A stretch of 64,000 nt of DNA from Dolomedes plantarius (GCA_907164885.2 OU015496.1:169234742-169298741), one strand, 5' to 3'; positions 38,620-50,427 are shown, numbered from the stretch's first letter. Translations and numbers: made by a program. Notes: generated from the sequence alone by a model not told the origin.

Positions 38620-39395
38620 AAATTACCTCCAAGTGATTTTATAAATGCCTCGATCCAGAACATTAGCTTTTGGTTTACTAATATCTAAAGCAGCAAGCTG
38701 AGCACCAGTCACTTCTACTTTTGCCTTTCTGAGGAAGCTGGAATCGCCATCTTAGGCTTTAAACTTTCATTACTGTCACAACTATGAACAAATTACTAGG
38801 TAAGTTATCTTGTACAAGGCGATATCGAAAGTATTTTACAAACGGCAACTTTAGATATGTCCAGAATATTAGGATGACTTGACTAATATCTAAAACTGTA
38901 TTTTGAGCTTTTCTAGCATAAATGACATGCAAGTTTTCCGTTTGCCATTTCAACGAAATAGTGGGTTCTAACCTGTATGGCTTACACTGTTTGTTTTTAA
39001 ATCAATACTATTAGCGAATAATCTACCAAATTTTCCTTGTACAAGAAATGATATCAAAGAGATTTTATAAATTGAAACTTCAAATCTGCGGCTTAGATTT
39101 ATTGCAGTTTAAAAATTAGTTTTAAGCTTCAGTTCAAAATGAGGATTAACTTTTCCCTTTGCTTCATCGTCGAGGCTGGTATTGCCATATAACTTCATTT
39201 CTAACCTTTTTGAAATCATAAATCTCAATTGTATTTTATAAACTTTACATGCATATTGTATTGGTATTAAATACGCGGGAAAATCTTGTAGTGTATAAAA
39301 TTTTATAAATACATCGTAGACGAGTACATATTATAAAAGATCATATGAATGAAAAATAAAACCTTCGTAATCCAATCCATACTGAAAGAAGTTTT
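38620..39395. repeat. diverged duplicated segment, copies a and b
   Basis: The interval 39035-39395 is colinear with 46240-47090 (shared ATTGAAACTT-AGATCTG, AACTTTTCCCTTTGC, GTATAAAATTTTA-GAATACAT). The part at 38620-38980 is a more diverged third version (TTTTGCCTTTCTGAGGAAGC). Position 39122-39125 is the unoccupied TTAA corresponding to the MITE at 46345-46798. Confidence 0.6.
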
Positions 39396-41292
39396 CGTAA
39401 ATTAATGTTCTTATTTCCTCCTTATTGATTCTTCACAGGCTCCTCGTGATTTTTTTCATCATAAAACATTGAAAATATATACAATCAAATAGAATCAAAT
39501 ACAATCAAATAAAATCGAATATAAGTTCCCCAAAGCGATCATTTTGCTTCCTGAAAACAAATATAAAATAAGCATCTTAAGAAATATATATGATTAATAT
39601 GCCAATTTCCAGCTTTAAAAATTCGCGCGAGAGAGATTGTGCGGAGATTTTAAAATCTCCATATGTAGATGAATCACCAAAAAAGAAATATTAGTTGAAA
39701 GAATTCGAAGTTACAGCTCGTTAAATGCACGGTTGTCCTTTTTGCTGGTTGAAGGACGCTGTGGTCATATTTTGCTAGAAGGGGGCTTTAACACGCTAGG
39801 GAAAACAGTTTAGAGGCAATTCTAAAATGTTAGAAGGTCTGTGCCAACCCCTAGATTCTCGCTACTAAGAAAAGTGCTCTATAGTCATTCGACCATCCTA
39901 CCTCAGGAGGATTTTACCTTGACATTGACAACTTGTATCTTAAAGACTTTCGGCGTCTAAAGGAGGCGATTGACTTGTAAAATAACTTTGTAATTTAATG
40001 CTCATGACGAGCATTACATTACAAATGTACCCATGTTTCTCCGCGAATGTTCATTTTGAATGCTCGGCTCAAAAACCGCTGCACTTCGTTTGGTTCAGTG
40101 TGATCTGCAACTGATTTGTAATGTTATGATCAAAGGGGTTCGCGATTAAACCAACAGTCGAGTGGAGCACGATTTCTAGACAAGAGCGGCTCGGTTGGTC
40201 GCTCGCTATCAGGCACTGACCACCGAATGCTCGAGTTACAGTACATTATATCACAACATTTTGTTACAAATCAGTCACCGCCTTAAAAGATTAAGGTTGC
40301 TACAATACAGCAATCAGCTGCATGGTTATCTTTCTAAGCTAAATAACACATATTAAATAATAGGGCAAGTAACCGCAAAACTAGTCAAACAAATTAGGGA
40401 TTAGGATAACTCTTAAAATATTCATTGTAACTATTCATATTCATTCTTCCTGCCTGGGCTGATTGTGTAGGTGTTTCCCTTCTCTGCAGTTAGGTGGGTG
40501 GGCTTTTTAAATTCAAGAATATAGATTAATTTTCAGCTATCTATATTGAATATTTTAAGGTTATTTTATTATTTTACCATCTAATAAAATTCTTCATCCG
40601 GTGCTCTTATAACCAATCCACTGTTTGATTACAGCAAAGCGCAAAATTTCATAGAATACAAAGAACGGCTTAACGTTAAATACTAGAATATTTTTCAACT
40701 GGAAAAACCAATAGAAAGAATTATCCCTCATCCCCTCCATTCTGACAGCAATGCCATATGATATTCTGCACGGCACTGATTGATATCATCTTGGATATCA
40801 TCTAAGTGTGAATTTGGCTAAAAACTTTTGACATTGTGTCTCGTTTTTTTTTAAATTTATTGATTCTCAGGCCATTTTTAATGTCTAAGAGACCAGAGTA
40901 AAAACGTGACAACTCCATTTGCATCAGGAAAAGCTCTAGGGAGCCATCGCATTAGCATGCTTTAGGAAAGGGATTCCTGGTAGTACATCAGCAGCGATAG
41001 TGGGAAAGGTTGTAACATGTCTGTTATGCAATGCAGCTCAGTCCATTTAGATATGCTAAAAGGGATCGCATTTTATAGATGTCGTATCTCTGTACTACTG
41101 TCCCAGTTAATCTTTCTATTAACTAAAGCTACCCCGTTCGGGCCAGATCATCTCGGAACACAAATGCGATTGTCGTTTACCTCCATTCTGGATTCTTTCC
41201 GGGATCTCTGGAAACTTTTTGCACTCGTAATCTCAGGAAATGGAGTTTCTAGTGATGAGAAATGAAAAATAATCTTAAAATGAAGTGTGGCC
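39396..41292. other. mostly unrecognised; possible SINE debris
   Basis: The minus strand at 39840-39930 (GATGGTCGAATGAC, GAGAATCTAGGGG) may be a decayed tRNA-like SINE. At 39960-40290 a GC-richer block has inverted pieces around TTGTAATGTTATGATC, possibly an old MITE. The rest is plain AT-rich DNA. Confidence 0.25.
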
Positions 41293-41444
41293 AATGGTGG
41301 TCTAAAGTAAATCGATTCAGGAGTCCTATCTATTCTCGTCACCTACCTTGTGGTTCTAGAAACACTACGGGGGGTTTCTAGAACCCCAAGGTAGATGACC
41401 AGAATAGATGGGGCTCCTGAATCGATTTACTTTAGACCACCATT
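41293..41444. repeat. long near-perfect hairpin
   Basis: Arms of about 71 bp (41293-41363 and 41374-41444) are inverted copies with few mismatches, separated by a 10-base loop. Matching blocks include GGTGGTCTAAAGTAAATCGA with its complement and GGTTCTAGAAAC with GTTTCTAGAACC. Confidence 0.8.
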
Positions 41445-41828
41445 ACCTATAAGTAGAGATACGTTGAATAGCATCATTGTCATGATATTCATTGAGCCTT
41501 TAGGTGTTTACTACTGTTTACACCATGACATCAACCCCAATGAGTTTCCTCTATACCTTCAGAGATCGGTATATGAATATATATCTTCTTCAACTCACTT
41601 GAACCAACAAGTGACATTAACTTCTAAGAGGCAAGGATTAGTTCTAAAGATAACTAACCCTCTCTCAATCTAGGGTATACACCTCAAGTAGAGTTATCCT
41701 GTCATTCAAGATTCTCCCTGATACGTTGTCGCGGCGTCTTTATTCGTATTCAAAGTGAAGGCCTTGTATCTATGACGAAAGTTTTTTTAGTTAAATAAAC
41801 CTAACATATATCATTGTACTTGCATATA

Positions 41829-42619
41829 CAGGGTGATTCAAAATGGATATAGCGATTACAAACGGCTATAACTATTGAATCAAAAAGAATTTATGGGTAA
41901 AAATTGCACAGATTATAAAAGAAAGTTCAAAATTTTGTTTACTTACTTTATAAATTTTCTATGCGACTCCCCTTGTTCACACGGACAACATCTAAGCCGT
42001 AGTCCATTTCACGCCGTACATTCTGAAGAATATGTGGAGTCACCAACCCAAATGCATTAGAAATGCGTATTTTGAGTTCTGTAAATGTTTTCGGCAAAGG
42101 AAGCACATATGTAATCCGTATGCCGCAACTAGATATGGATTTCACGGATTACATCTTTCAGCAAGATGGAACACCCCCACACTGGGTATGGAAGTCCGCA
42201 CATTTTTAATCCAACATCATCCAAAGCGTTGTCTCTATCGAATTGGAGATGCCGATGTAGTCTGCTCTTGGCCACCTAGATCTCCGGACTTGACACCCTG
42301 CGATTTCTTTCCATGGGGTTATGTAAAAGATCTTGTGTATGTGCTTCCTTTGCCGAAAACGATTCCAGAACTCAAAAATATGCATTTCTAATGCGTTTGC
42401 GTTGGTGACTCCACATACTCTTCAGAATGTATGGCGTGAAATAGACTACCGCTTAGATGTTGTCCGTGTGAACAAGGGGAGTCACATAGAACATTTATAA
42501 AGTATGTAAACAAAATTTTGAACTTTCTTTCACATTCTGTGTAATTCTTATCGAGAAACTATTTTAGATTAAACAGTTATAGCCGTTTGTAATCGCTTTG
42601 TTCATTTTGGATCACCCTG
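41829..42619 (+). mobile_element. foldback derivative of a DDD Tc1/mariner-like transposon
   Basis: The termini are CAGGGTGATTCAAAATG and its inverse, with TA at 41827-41828 and 42620-42621. The inverted arms extend about 270 bp into the element (41829 to about 42105; about 42335 to 42619). The left arm is thus an inverted copy of the transposase 3' end carried by the right arm. The total length is 791 bp. Confidence 0.85.
42032..42500 (+). pseudogene. DDD transposase C-terminal remnant
   Basis: Pieces of a transposase are visible: FQQDGTPPHW for the second Asp, then after a frameshift EVRTFLIQHHPKR, SWPPRSPDLTPCDFFPWGYV for the third Asp, and a C-terminus DYRLDVVRVNKGSHIEHL ending at 42500. 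About 45 residues separate the acidic positions, counted across the frameshift. The N-terminal half, including the first Asp, is absent. Confidence 0.75.
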
Positions 42620-42621
42620 TA

Positions 42622-44328
42622 TGTTATAACACTTGTCTATAGTTTCACAAAGGGATATACCTCTAATATGCGCTTGTTGGATGGTTGATATTTTACTTAT
42701 TTTACCTTAGCGCTTCAACTGAAACATATCTCGATGCCATCCTCAGCTAGTAATGTCTAATGTGCACGTGAGATTGTTAAGTGCGAGAAAATGGTTACAG
42801 ATAGCTCATTACTGGGAATTAATCAAATCAACTGGGCGATTTTAACACTAAGTTGAGGAATCTTGCCTCTGTGTGTTGGTGGGGAGAATGTGGAGCAGGG
42901 GGGAGAGGGGTACCTGACTTTGCTTGACTGGCTATTGTCAGCCAGCGTGTCCAGAAAGCATTATATTCGGGTTCAAATTAGGGGCAAGCCATTGGCATTT
43001 TATTAAAAGAAATAATTTATTAATATGGAAATGTATGACATAAAGGTCATTTAAAGTTTTGTTAATCAACGTATATTCTAGAATAGGATGGATAAAAATG
43101 TCTTATATATCAATACAACCCACAGGCAGAGATGGTTCAAGAATGGAAACAAAATAAGGATTTCTTCGACTTAAAAGGCAAATATTAGTTAAGGCTAGGT
43201 AGGTAAGATTCAGGTACTGAGTGAGAAAGCCTTCTACAAGGGAGTGCCTATTTTACTAGAAGAAATCATTCCACTTCAAAACCTCTTTATAAAGAATGTT
43301 CATTGCACAGAAATATATATAAGTTAAAAAACTCAATCTAGTCTAATATACGAAAAAATAATGATTACATATGATATAATAAAAGACCATTTGTTTAAAT
43401 GGGTTTATCTCTCTTACGTGAATATGAGTTTATAACAAATAAGACAAAATACAATTAAATAATAAATACTTACCACAAAATTTAATAAAATGCGTTTCGT
43501 TAAAATTTAAGAGAAGTAACAAGAGATTCTGGAAAATATTACAACATTTTGAAAAAAAAAAAAACTTGGGCTTTGCAATGAAAAGGAAGATTTCCGAATT
43601 TTCTAAAAAGAGAAAAGGGGAAAGAAATATTATGTATCTGTTTTATATGCTTCATATTCCATTTTCATAGTTGAACATTACATAATTCAGCAGTTCTGCT
43701 CAGCGCAAATTTTTCAAAAAAAGTGTTTTATTTACAAAAAATCGGAAAATTTTCACGACTATTATTGATGATTACCTCAACCCACACGAACACATACTCA
43801 TAATACTTATCAGCAGATTAAAGACTGTAACGTAATACATTACAGTCGTTAGAAACTCAAAAATTAAGTCGAATTAATCAATATCTTTATTAGTAAGCAA
43901 AAAACTTCTTAGCACATTAAAATTTTTCGTCATAAAGGATTAATTGCTTTGAAAATGCTGTTCTAAAGAAAATCCTAGAGAATATCGTTCAATGAAAGAT
44001 TCTGCTTAGTGAATGCTCGTTTTATACAGACCTAATGGTATACTAAAAGTTTTCGCTGTAAGATCATTAGACATACGGCACAATATTATTGACTACTTTT
44101 AAGCATTTTCCCGTGATCAACAACTGCCCTCTAAGAAGTATATTTAAAAAAAACTGTATCACATGAAAAACACTCTAAATAAATCTTTAATACCCCTAAA
44201 TAACACTATCGAGAAAAGAAAGGCATAACTGTTCAACAAAAATTATAACCCGATACAAATTAAGAACCTAATTTTAAATTAAGAAATGGATATCGGATAA
44301 AAAGACAAAGACGATACCTCAAAATCAT
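42622..44328. other. nothing recognised
   Basis: AT-rich intergenic DNA. No repeat ends, RNA genes or coding motifs were seen. Confidence 0.4.
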
Positions 44329-44476
44329 CAGATAATTAACGAATATTTCCCACAAACTCATCGTTTTGTTTTTCTGCTGTGAAAATTAGTCACATAATCA
44401 CTGAATGCTCAGAAAACCTACCTTTAGCCAAACTACCAAAAAGATATCAAATTTTTGACTTAGAAGTGATCTGACT

Positions 44477-44524
44477 TGCGGGAATGGTACTTTAACGGTA
44501 ATGCCGTTAAAGTACAATTCCCGC
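44477..44524. repeat. short hairpin
   Basis: TGCGGGAATGGTACTTTAAC faces its inverse (GTTAAAGTACAATTCCCGCA) around a short loop. A related single arm occurs near 45747-45775. Confidence 0.6.
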
Positions 44525-44714
44525 AGTGATGCACCTCGTAAACATGCATCCTAAAAATAAAAATAATTAAATTGTTTTTCTAAAGTTCATATTCTTTTAC
44601 CACTTCAACCCAGAAATGGATATATTTTTTCCAAAAGAGAAAAAACACTAGAAAAGTATTTTAGTGGCGCCAATAAAAATATTTAGAAGGGACATTTTTT
44701 TAAAATTCTGACTC

Positions 44715-45277
44715 TTAAGGTTGCTATGTACTAACCCCATTGGATTCGCTCACCTCAATGTTAACCTATGGAGAAAATTTGTTCCCGGATTGCCGACTTG
44801 GATTCAAAGATTTTTTTTAAAAAATTATACTCCGTCATAGAGAAAGAAATTTTACATTTGTGTACATTTTTCGTTTTTTTTAAAATGCAATTAATATTTT
44901 TAAATTTAAATTATTCGGGAAAAAATCTGGTATAGTGTGTTTTAAACACTCATTAATTCCTTCGGTGGACGAAATTTATAAAATGAATCCTGTAGGGCAT
45001 TGCAGAAAAGTTCAGGCTATTTGACAATACCAATTTTATTTGATTATCAGCATTTATGTATTTATAAATAGTTGACAAAAATATATTTTAAATAAAAAAT
45101 TTGGGGACAGCGCTTAACCCCCCCCCCCTATAGAGAGAGAGCCATTACAATCTCTCAAAATGACAATCCTAAGGGGGTTGGAATTCTCGAACTGTCAACT
45201 GGACTCCTCCCACCACAAGAGTCTGCAAGAAGAGGAAAAGGGAAACAACTTTTTTTTTTAGTACATAACAGCCTTAA
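44715..45277 (+). mobile_element. TTAA MITE family 2, copy 1 (long form)
   Basis: A 555-bp element between TTAA 44715-44718 and 45274-45277. The ends are GGTTGCTATGTACTAA and the inverse of GGCTGTTATGTACTAA. The inner part holds polyC at 45119 and the block GGATTCGCTCACCTCAATGT. The flanks match 47130-47335, where the site is empty. It has no coding capacity. Confidence 0.85.
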
Positions 45278-45735
45278 TGAACAACAACATTGTGTTATCT
45301 CAAGATTGTTGATTTTCCTAATCACTTACATTAATTCCTAGATAATTAGCGATTGTTTCACAAAAACTCACCGTTTTTGTTTTGTGCTGCAAAAATCAGT
45401 CACATAATCAGTGAATGCTTAGAAAAACTACCTTCAGCCAAACTATCAAAGAGCCCTAAATTATAGGACTTCTAGATAATAAACGTGTGTTTCATACAAA
45501 CTTATAGCTTTAGTTTTCTTCAGCGAAAATTTGGCACATAATTAGTGAATGCTCTAAAAACTACCTTTTAGCCAAACTACCAAAGAGACCCGAAATACCT
45601 TATTTCTAGATAATTAACGAGTGTTTCCCATAAACTCGTCGTTTTAATTTTGTGCAGCAAAAATAAGTCACATAATTAGTGAATGCTCTGAAAAAAACTA
45701 CCTTTTAGCCAAACTAACAAACAGACCTCAAATAG

Positions 45736-46239
45736 ACTTATTACCGTTTTAAAGTGCCATTCCCACAGAGATTCAACTCGTAAACATGGAAATGAAAGGA
45801 GAGGATTAACGCTCCGTTTACGCCTGACAAACAGATCTTCTCCGTTTTGTCTCCCTTCGCTTTGTGTCACTTTTCTTTGCGTATTCTTTTCACGGGAGGT
45901 TTTAGTCTTCACGCAACAGGTGTTGACCAAAAAGGTTATGGAAAATTTTCTGGAATGTAATTGCCTTCGAGCAGTCACTGAGACGAATGTGGAGTCAAGA
46001 AGAAAGTTACCCAGGGATAGTGCTATTATCTCACTCGGAAAGGTCAAGCTCAAAGAGGGAGACACTTCAATGAAAGGTAATAGAGTTGTGACAATGACTC
46101 TGTCTACTAAAGGAAGCAGATTTTTAGCTATTACTTGATGGATTGTAGATACTTTTACATTTGTTTTAAGTCCCGGAATATACGCTAGACACGCTCACCC
46201 AGTGGCGGAACCACCAGGCAAGTGCAACATACTTGATGA
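45736..46239. other. no recognised gene
   Basis: A 129-codon minus frame (45676-46065) and a 72-codon plus frame overlap here, but neither has a recognisable motif or splice context. A stub CCCAGTGGCGGAACC at 46199 resembles a hAT MITE end. Confidence 0.3.
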
Positions 46240-47340
46240 AACAAAAATCTGTTGCGCAAGAAACGATATCGAAAAGATTTTATAGATTGAAACTTTAGAT
46301 CTGTGCCCATTGGGCTTCGATTTACTAAAATTCAAAATTGCGTTTTAAGGCTGCCCCTATTGGATGTACTAACCCTATTGGATTCGCCCACCTCAATGTT
46401 AACCAATGGAGAAAATTTGTCTTCTATTTATAGCTATATAAATGCTGATGATCAAATAAAAATGGTATTTTCGGATAGCCTGAACTTTTCTGCACCTTGA
46501 AACAGGATTCATTTTATAAATTTCGTCCACCAAAGGAATTTATCAAAGTTTAAAACACACTATAGCAGATTTTTCCTTGAATGATTTAAATTGTAAAATA
46601 TTTGCATTTTTTAAAATAAGTGAAAAATGCCCCAAAGTGTAAAATTTCGTTCTCTATTACGGAGTACAATTTAAAAAAAGAATTTTTAATTCTAAGTTCC
46701 AAATAAAAGAATCTTTAATCCAATCCTTGGGCACATTTTCTTCGTAGGTTAACATTGAGATGATCGAATCCAATAGGGTTCGTACACAGTAGACTTAAGC
46801 TTCAATTGCAAATTATGTTAACTTTTCCCTTTGCCTTTTCCTAGAGGCTATTGACACTTAGCTTTCATTTCTATTGTAACTATTACCACAGACATTAAAT
46901 AACATTTACAAAACCATAAATTCAATGTGGATTTAATAGTTCTAAATTTATATACATATTATGCTGGTATTATACACTCCGGAATCGAGGTGTATAAAAT
47001 TTTACGAATACATGATAGATGGTTATCTGTTATCCAAGATCATATTCGAAAAAAAATCTTCCTTATCCCACACCATACGGTGTTGTAATCAAACCCAAAG
47101 AGCTTAAATTGCTTTTAAAAAAATCAAATTATTATTCTATAGTTAATATTTTTCACCCACTTCTCCCCAGAAATGGATATCATTTTCTCAAAAGGGAAAA
47201 AAACATACTAGATAGGCATTTTAGTTGCGCCAAGGAAAATACTTAGAAGGGGCATTTTTTTCAGAATCTTAATAAACAAGAACATTGTGTTACATCAGGA
47301 TTGCTTATATTCATGATCATTTACATTCATAACCCTAAAA
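46240..47340. repeat. duplicated segment, copy c, plus the empty-site block
   Basis: The interval 46240-47090 is the third version of the 39.0-39.4 kb segment, carrying a MITE insertion. The interval 47130-47335 parallels 44590-45340 (CCCAGAAATGGATAT, TTAGAAGG-CATTTTTTT, AACAACATTGTGTTA-type). TTAA 47269-47272 is the empty counterpart of MITE copy 1. Confidence 0.65.
46345..46798 (+). mobile_element. TTAA MITE family 2, copy 2 (short form)
   Basis: A 446-bp element between TTAA 46345-46348 and 46795-46798. It shares GTACTAACCC-ATTGGATTCG, CACCTCAATGTTAACC and the inverse block near 46755. It lacks the polyC inner segment of copies 1 and 4. Confidence 0.82.
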
Positions 47341-47921
47341 ACGAAAGTAAAGTTAAGTGAAAATTAACACAGATTGCATCAATCAACAGTAGCCGTATAA
47401 TATTCATTTACAAATGCTAAATTCAATGACTGAACTTCATTATTCTAAACTCTTTGTGGCAATTAAGTAACTGTATGTGTTATCACAACTTAGATCGTAC
47501 AACTGAGCGTAATAATCAATATCATATATTTCAATTCACTGAAAATTGAGGACAAAGTAACAGACTGTACTGAATCTTTAAAACCTGGATATGGTTCAGC
47601 ATCTGTTTGCAAACGCTTTATCCGCATAATATTGTTAATTCATGAAGTATTTTTGTCCCTTTTCTCGAGCTCAGAAAGTAAGGTCAATTCTTAGAAGCTA
47701 ATTATAAGAAATTGAATACTGGTATGTCCAGGTGGTTTACAGCTATGTCCTATCCATTTGAAAGTGATTTATCTATTCCCAAAACCCTGTTTATTTTTGT
47801 TTTTATAAGAAATGAGGATCACAGATTGTGTTAAACATTTTTTTATCATTTAAATACTTTACGACAGCATAGTAAATATTTGCCAATTTCTAATGTACAA
47901 AATAAACCTAATATTCATTCC
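47341..47921. other. nothing recognised
   Basis: AT-rich intergenic DNA. Confidence 0.4.
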
Positions 47922-48518
47922 TTAACCCTTCAGCGGGCGCGCCAATTTTTGGAACGTCAGAAAGCGCGCGTGGCACAAAGTGCAACGTCTCTTTCAACCT
48001 TGATTATTACTTTTGTAATAAACTTTTTTTCCCAAATTGAAAATGATAATTCTGCTTTTTATGAGAAGATATAAAATGTTTATAATATTGAGATATATTT
48101 ATAATTAAAGGCCAAAGAATGCAGATACAATCGCCTTATTTCAAAACTGTCCGGTTTATTGGATCTAAGGACAACTTACGAATGGATTCCAATTATGTCG
48201 AAAAACGTAAAAAATAATGAAATTGTTCATCTTCGTGCTATGAGGGATACCGTGTAATAGCTGCACATTTGATCGAGTACATCAACTCCTGCTTTTGTCG
48301 TATTGTAATCTAGTATAATCGTTGGTTTACCACGGTTAAATCACTATCACCAATGAATGGAAAAGAATACAAGGGTCAGAAAATCAGACCTGCATTAGAA
48401 AGGGTGTAGCTATAAATAGGAACAGTTTAGAACATTCAAACCTTACATGTAAAACCAAACCATTCAAAATTACGAAAATGTTGCACTCTGTACATGGGCA
48501 CGCCCGCTGTAGAGTAAA
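47922..48518 (-). mobile_element. piggyBac-type element remnant
   Basis: The left end TTAACCCTTCAGCGGGCGCG and the reverse complement of the right end (TTTACTCTACAGCGGGCG) are inverted versions, with TTAA at the left and decayed TTTA at the right. A piggyBac transposase piece lies inside on the minus strand. The 597-bp length shows that most of the gene is deleted. Confidence 0.72.
48179..48323 (-). pseudogene. piggyBac transposase fragment with third catalytic Asp
   Basis: The minus-strand translation reads TIILDYNTTKAGVDVLDQMC, then SYYTVSLIARR, a stop, and TISLFFTFFDIIGIHS. This is the conserved piggyBac block YN-TKGGVDTLDQMC, whose Asp before the LDQ triplet is part of the DDD triad; the stop replaces the usual Trp. 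The sequence is a decayed internal piece only. Confidence 0.82.
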
Positions 48519-49414
48519 TTTATCCAAAAAATATGAGTAAAGTATTATACACTAGGAACATCAAAAACTAAAAATTAGATGGCCTTATTATAGAGGGTAT
48601 CAGTTGAATAATGTTATGCAAAAAGTAACCAAAAGTAGTAAAATGGTTTGCAGGGTGCGCCACATAATTAGTTATCTGCGGAAAAATATTAATACTCTAG
48701 GCCAAATAATTTTGCTTATTTGTTTTATTAACTGTAGTACCAACCATCAGCAACTGGAATTTTCATTTCATGCTTTATTAAAACCCAATTTCCTCTGTTT
48801 TATTGCAAAATGTGTTGATTCCTTGTTGAATAACAATGCCCAATTTACGAACTCTGAAACCTCGGGTTCTAGCTCTCGAAACTTAATCTACATCAGCTCA
48901 ATGTGAGAACGGACGATTTCAGTTGAATCGAAGATGTCATTAAACACAAAAAAGTACATCATTTTCAGATGAAAATGACTATTTACCAACAGCTAGAGAA
49001 GAATAAAAGAATTTGCATTCTGTAAAGGGAATCGGTGCGGAACTAGATGAACTGAACTTGCAAAAGATAAGATGACTTTATATATTTATTCAAAAAAGGT
49101 TTCGATGAAATTGCGTAGATAGATAGATTCCTTCGAATAGGATCCAAAAGCTCTACTGAGCAAATGGGTCAAGTTGCTTAGAATTTGTTTTTATTTGTTT
49201 GATATAGAGGAGGAGGTGAATCAAAATGTTATCAATCTTTACGATGATCAGATTGGAACTCATTTGTGGGTTACAATATGGAATAATTTAAACAGGGCTG
49301 TTATTTGAGGGTTAAATAAACATATTTCAGTTCTCGGCAATTAAAAAAAAAAACAAGGGCTTCTCTAATGCAATCTTGTTTTATTATTTTTAGAATTCAT
49401 TAATTAACCTATCC
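48519..49414. other. nothing recognised
   Basis: AT-rich. The 100-codon frame at 48604-48906 has no recognisable motif and is probably chance. Confidence 0.35.
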
Positions 49415-49835
49415 TTAAGGCTGCTGTGTACTAATCCTACTGGATTTGCTCACCTCATTGTTAACCAATGGAGAAAATTTGTACAAGGATTGCCGACTTG
49501 GATTTAAAGCTTTTTTAATTGCAAAATTTCTCTCACTATTGCGGAATACATCTTGGAGCCTTTTTCGTTTAAAAAAAAATGCAAATAATATTTTTAAATT
49601 TAAATTATTCGGGGTAAAATCTGATATAGCGTGTTTTAAACGCTCCTGAGTTCCATTGATGGACGAAATTTATAACATGAATCCTGTTGCAAAGTACTGA
49701 AAAGTTCAGGCTATCTGAAAATATCATTTTTATTTTATCATCAGCATTTATGTAGCTGTAAATAATAGAGAAATTTTCTCCATAGGTTAACATTGAGGTG
49801 AGCGAATCCAAAAGGGTTATATACAGCAGCCTTAA
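49415..49835 (+). mobile_element. TTAA MITE family 2, copy 3 (short form)
   Basis: A 413-bp element between TTAA 49415-49418 and 49832-49835. Long inverted ends: GGCTGCTGTGTACTAATCC, GCTCACCTCA and TGTTAACCAATGGAGAAAA are mirrored near the right end. Confidence 0.83.
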
Positions 49836-50427
49836 TAATAAATGTGCATTGTTAAACAATATGATGTAACATTGATATAACCTAGTATTGAAAGCATATC
49901 ACAAACATCTACTTACCCAAACACAAACATCGAACTTCATACGCAGTTTATTTATTTACTTTACTGCAAATCCTAAAAGTCACGGTTATAGTTTATTTTT
50001 ATCGATTAGTTCATAATTTTCAGTGACTGTATCAACATACTAAAGTTATTGTAGTGAATGTTTGTTTTGTGCATGCGAGTTCAACCTTACATGAATATAT
50101 GAAAGGAGAGTCTTTAAAATATTTACAATAGTACCTCGGCGCTTGTCGTTAATTGGTTCCAGAATGCACGACGAGTACCGAACTAATTTTTCCCATAAGG
50201 ATTATTCTAAATTATATTATTTCGATGCTGAAAACTAGAAATTTACCATTTTATTGGGCAATTTATAAACCGGAGGAGTTTTTTTTTAAATACAAAATCT
50301 TTAAACTAGACAGAAATAATTTAACACAAAAATTATATAAAATAGTATAAAATATATCTTCACTCAGCCTGTACTGAAAGGAGTTTATGGCGTAATGGGA
50401 TAGTGGTGAAATAGAGGAGGAGAGGGA

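Larger units (their letters stand above)
44329..45735. repeat. ~134-bp tandem repeat, four units, interrupted
   Basis: Units start near 44329, 45338, 45472 and 45606. Each carries CTAGATAATTA, GTGTTTC-CA-AAACTC, a TTTTGTGC stretch, TCACATAATTAGTGAATGCT and TAGCCAAACTACCAAA. The last three are adjacent at 134-135 bp spacing. The first is separated by other sequence that includes a TTAA MITE. Confidence 0.75.

Noticed and set aside
45747..45775. Second copy of the hairpin at 44477
   Set aside because: Only one arm is present, so it cannot fold the same way. Treated as related repeat sequence only.
45676..46065. A 129-codon minus-strand protein gene
   Set aside because: No recognisable motif, no splice context and overlap with a tandem-repeat unit. 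Probably a chance frame.
48604..48906. A 100-codon plus-strand protein gene
   Set aside because: The composition and lack of any known motif or neighbouring exon suggest a chance open frame.
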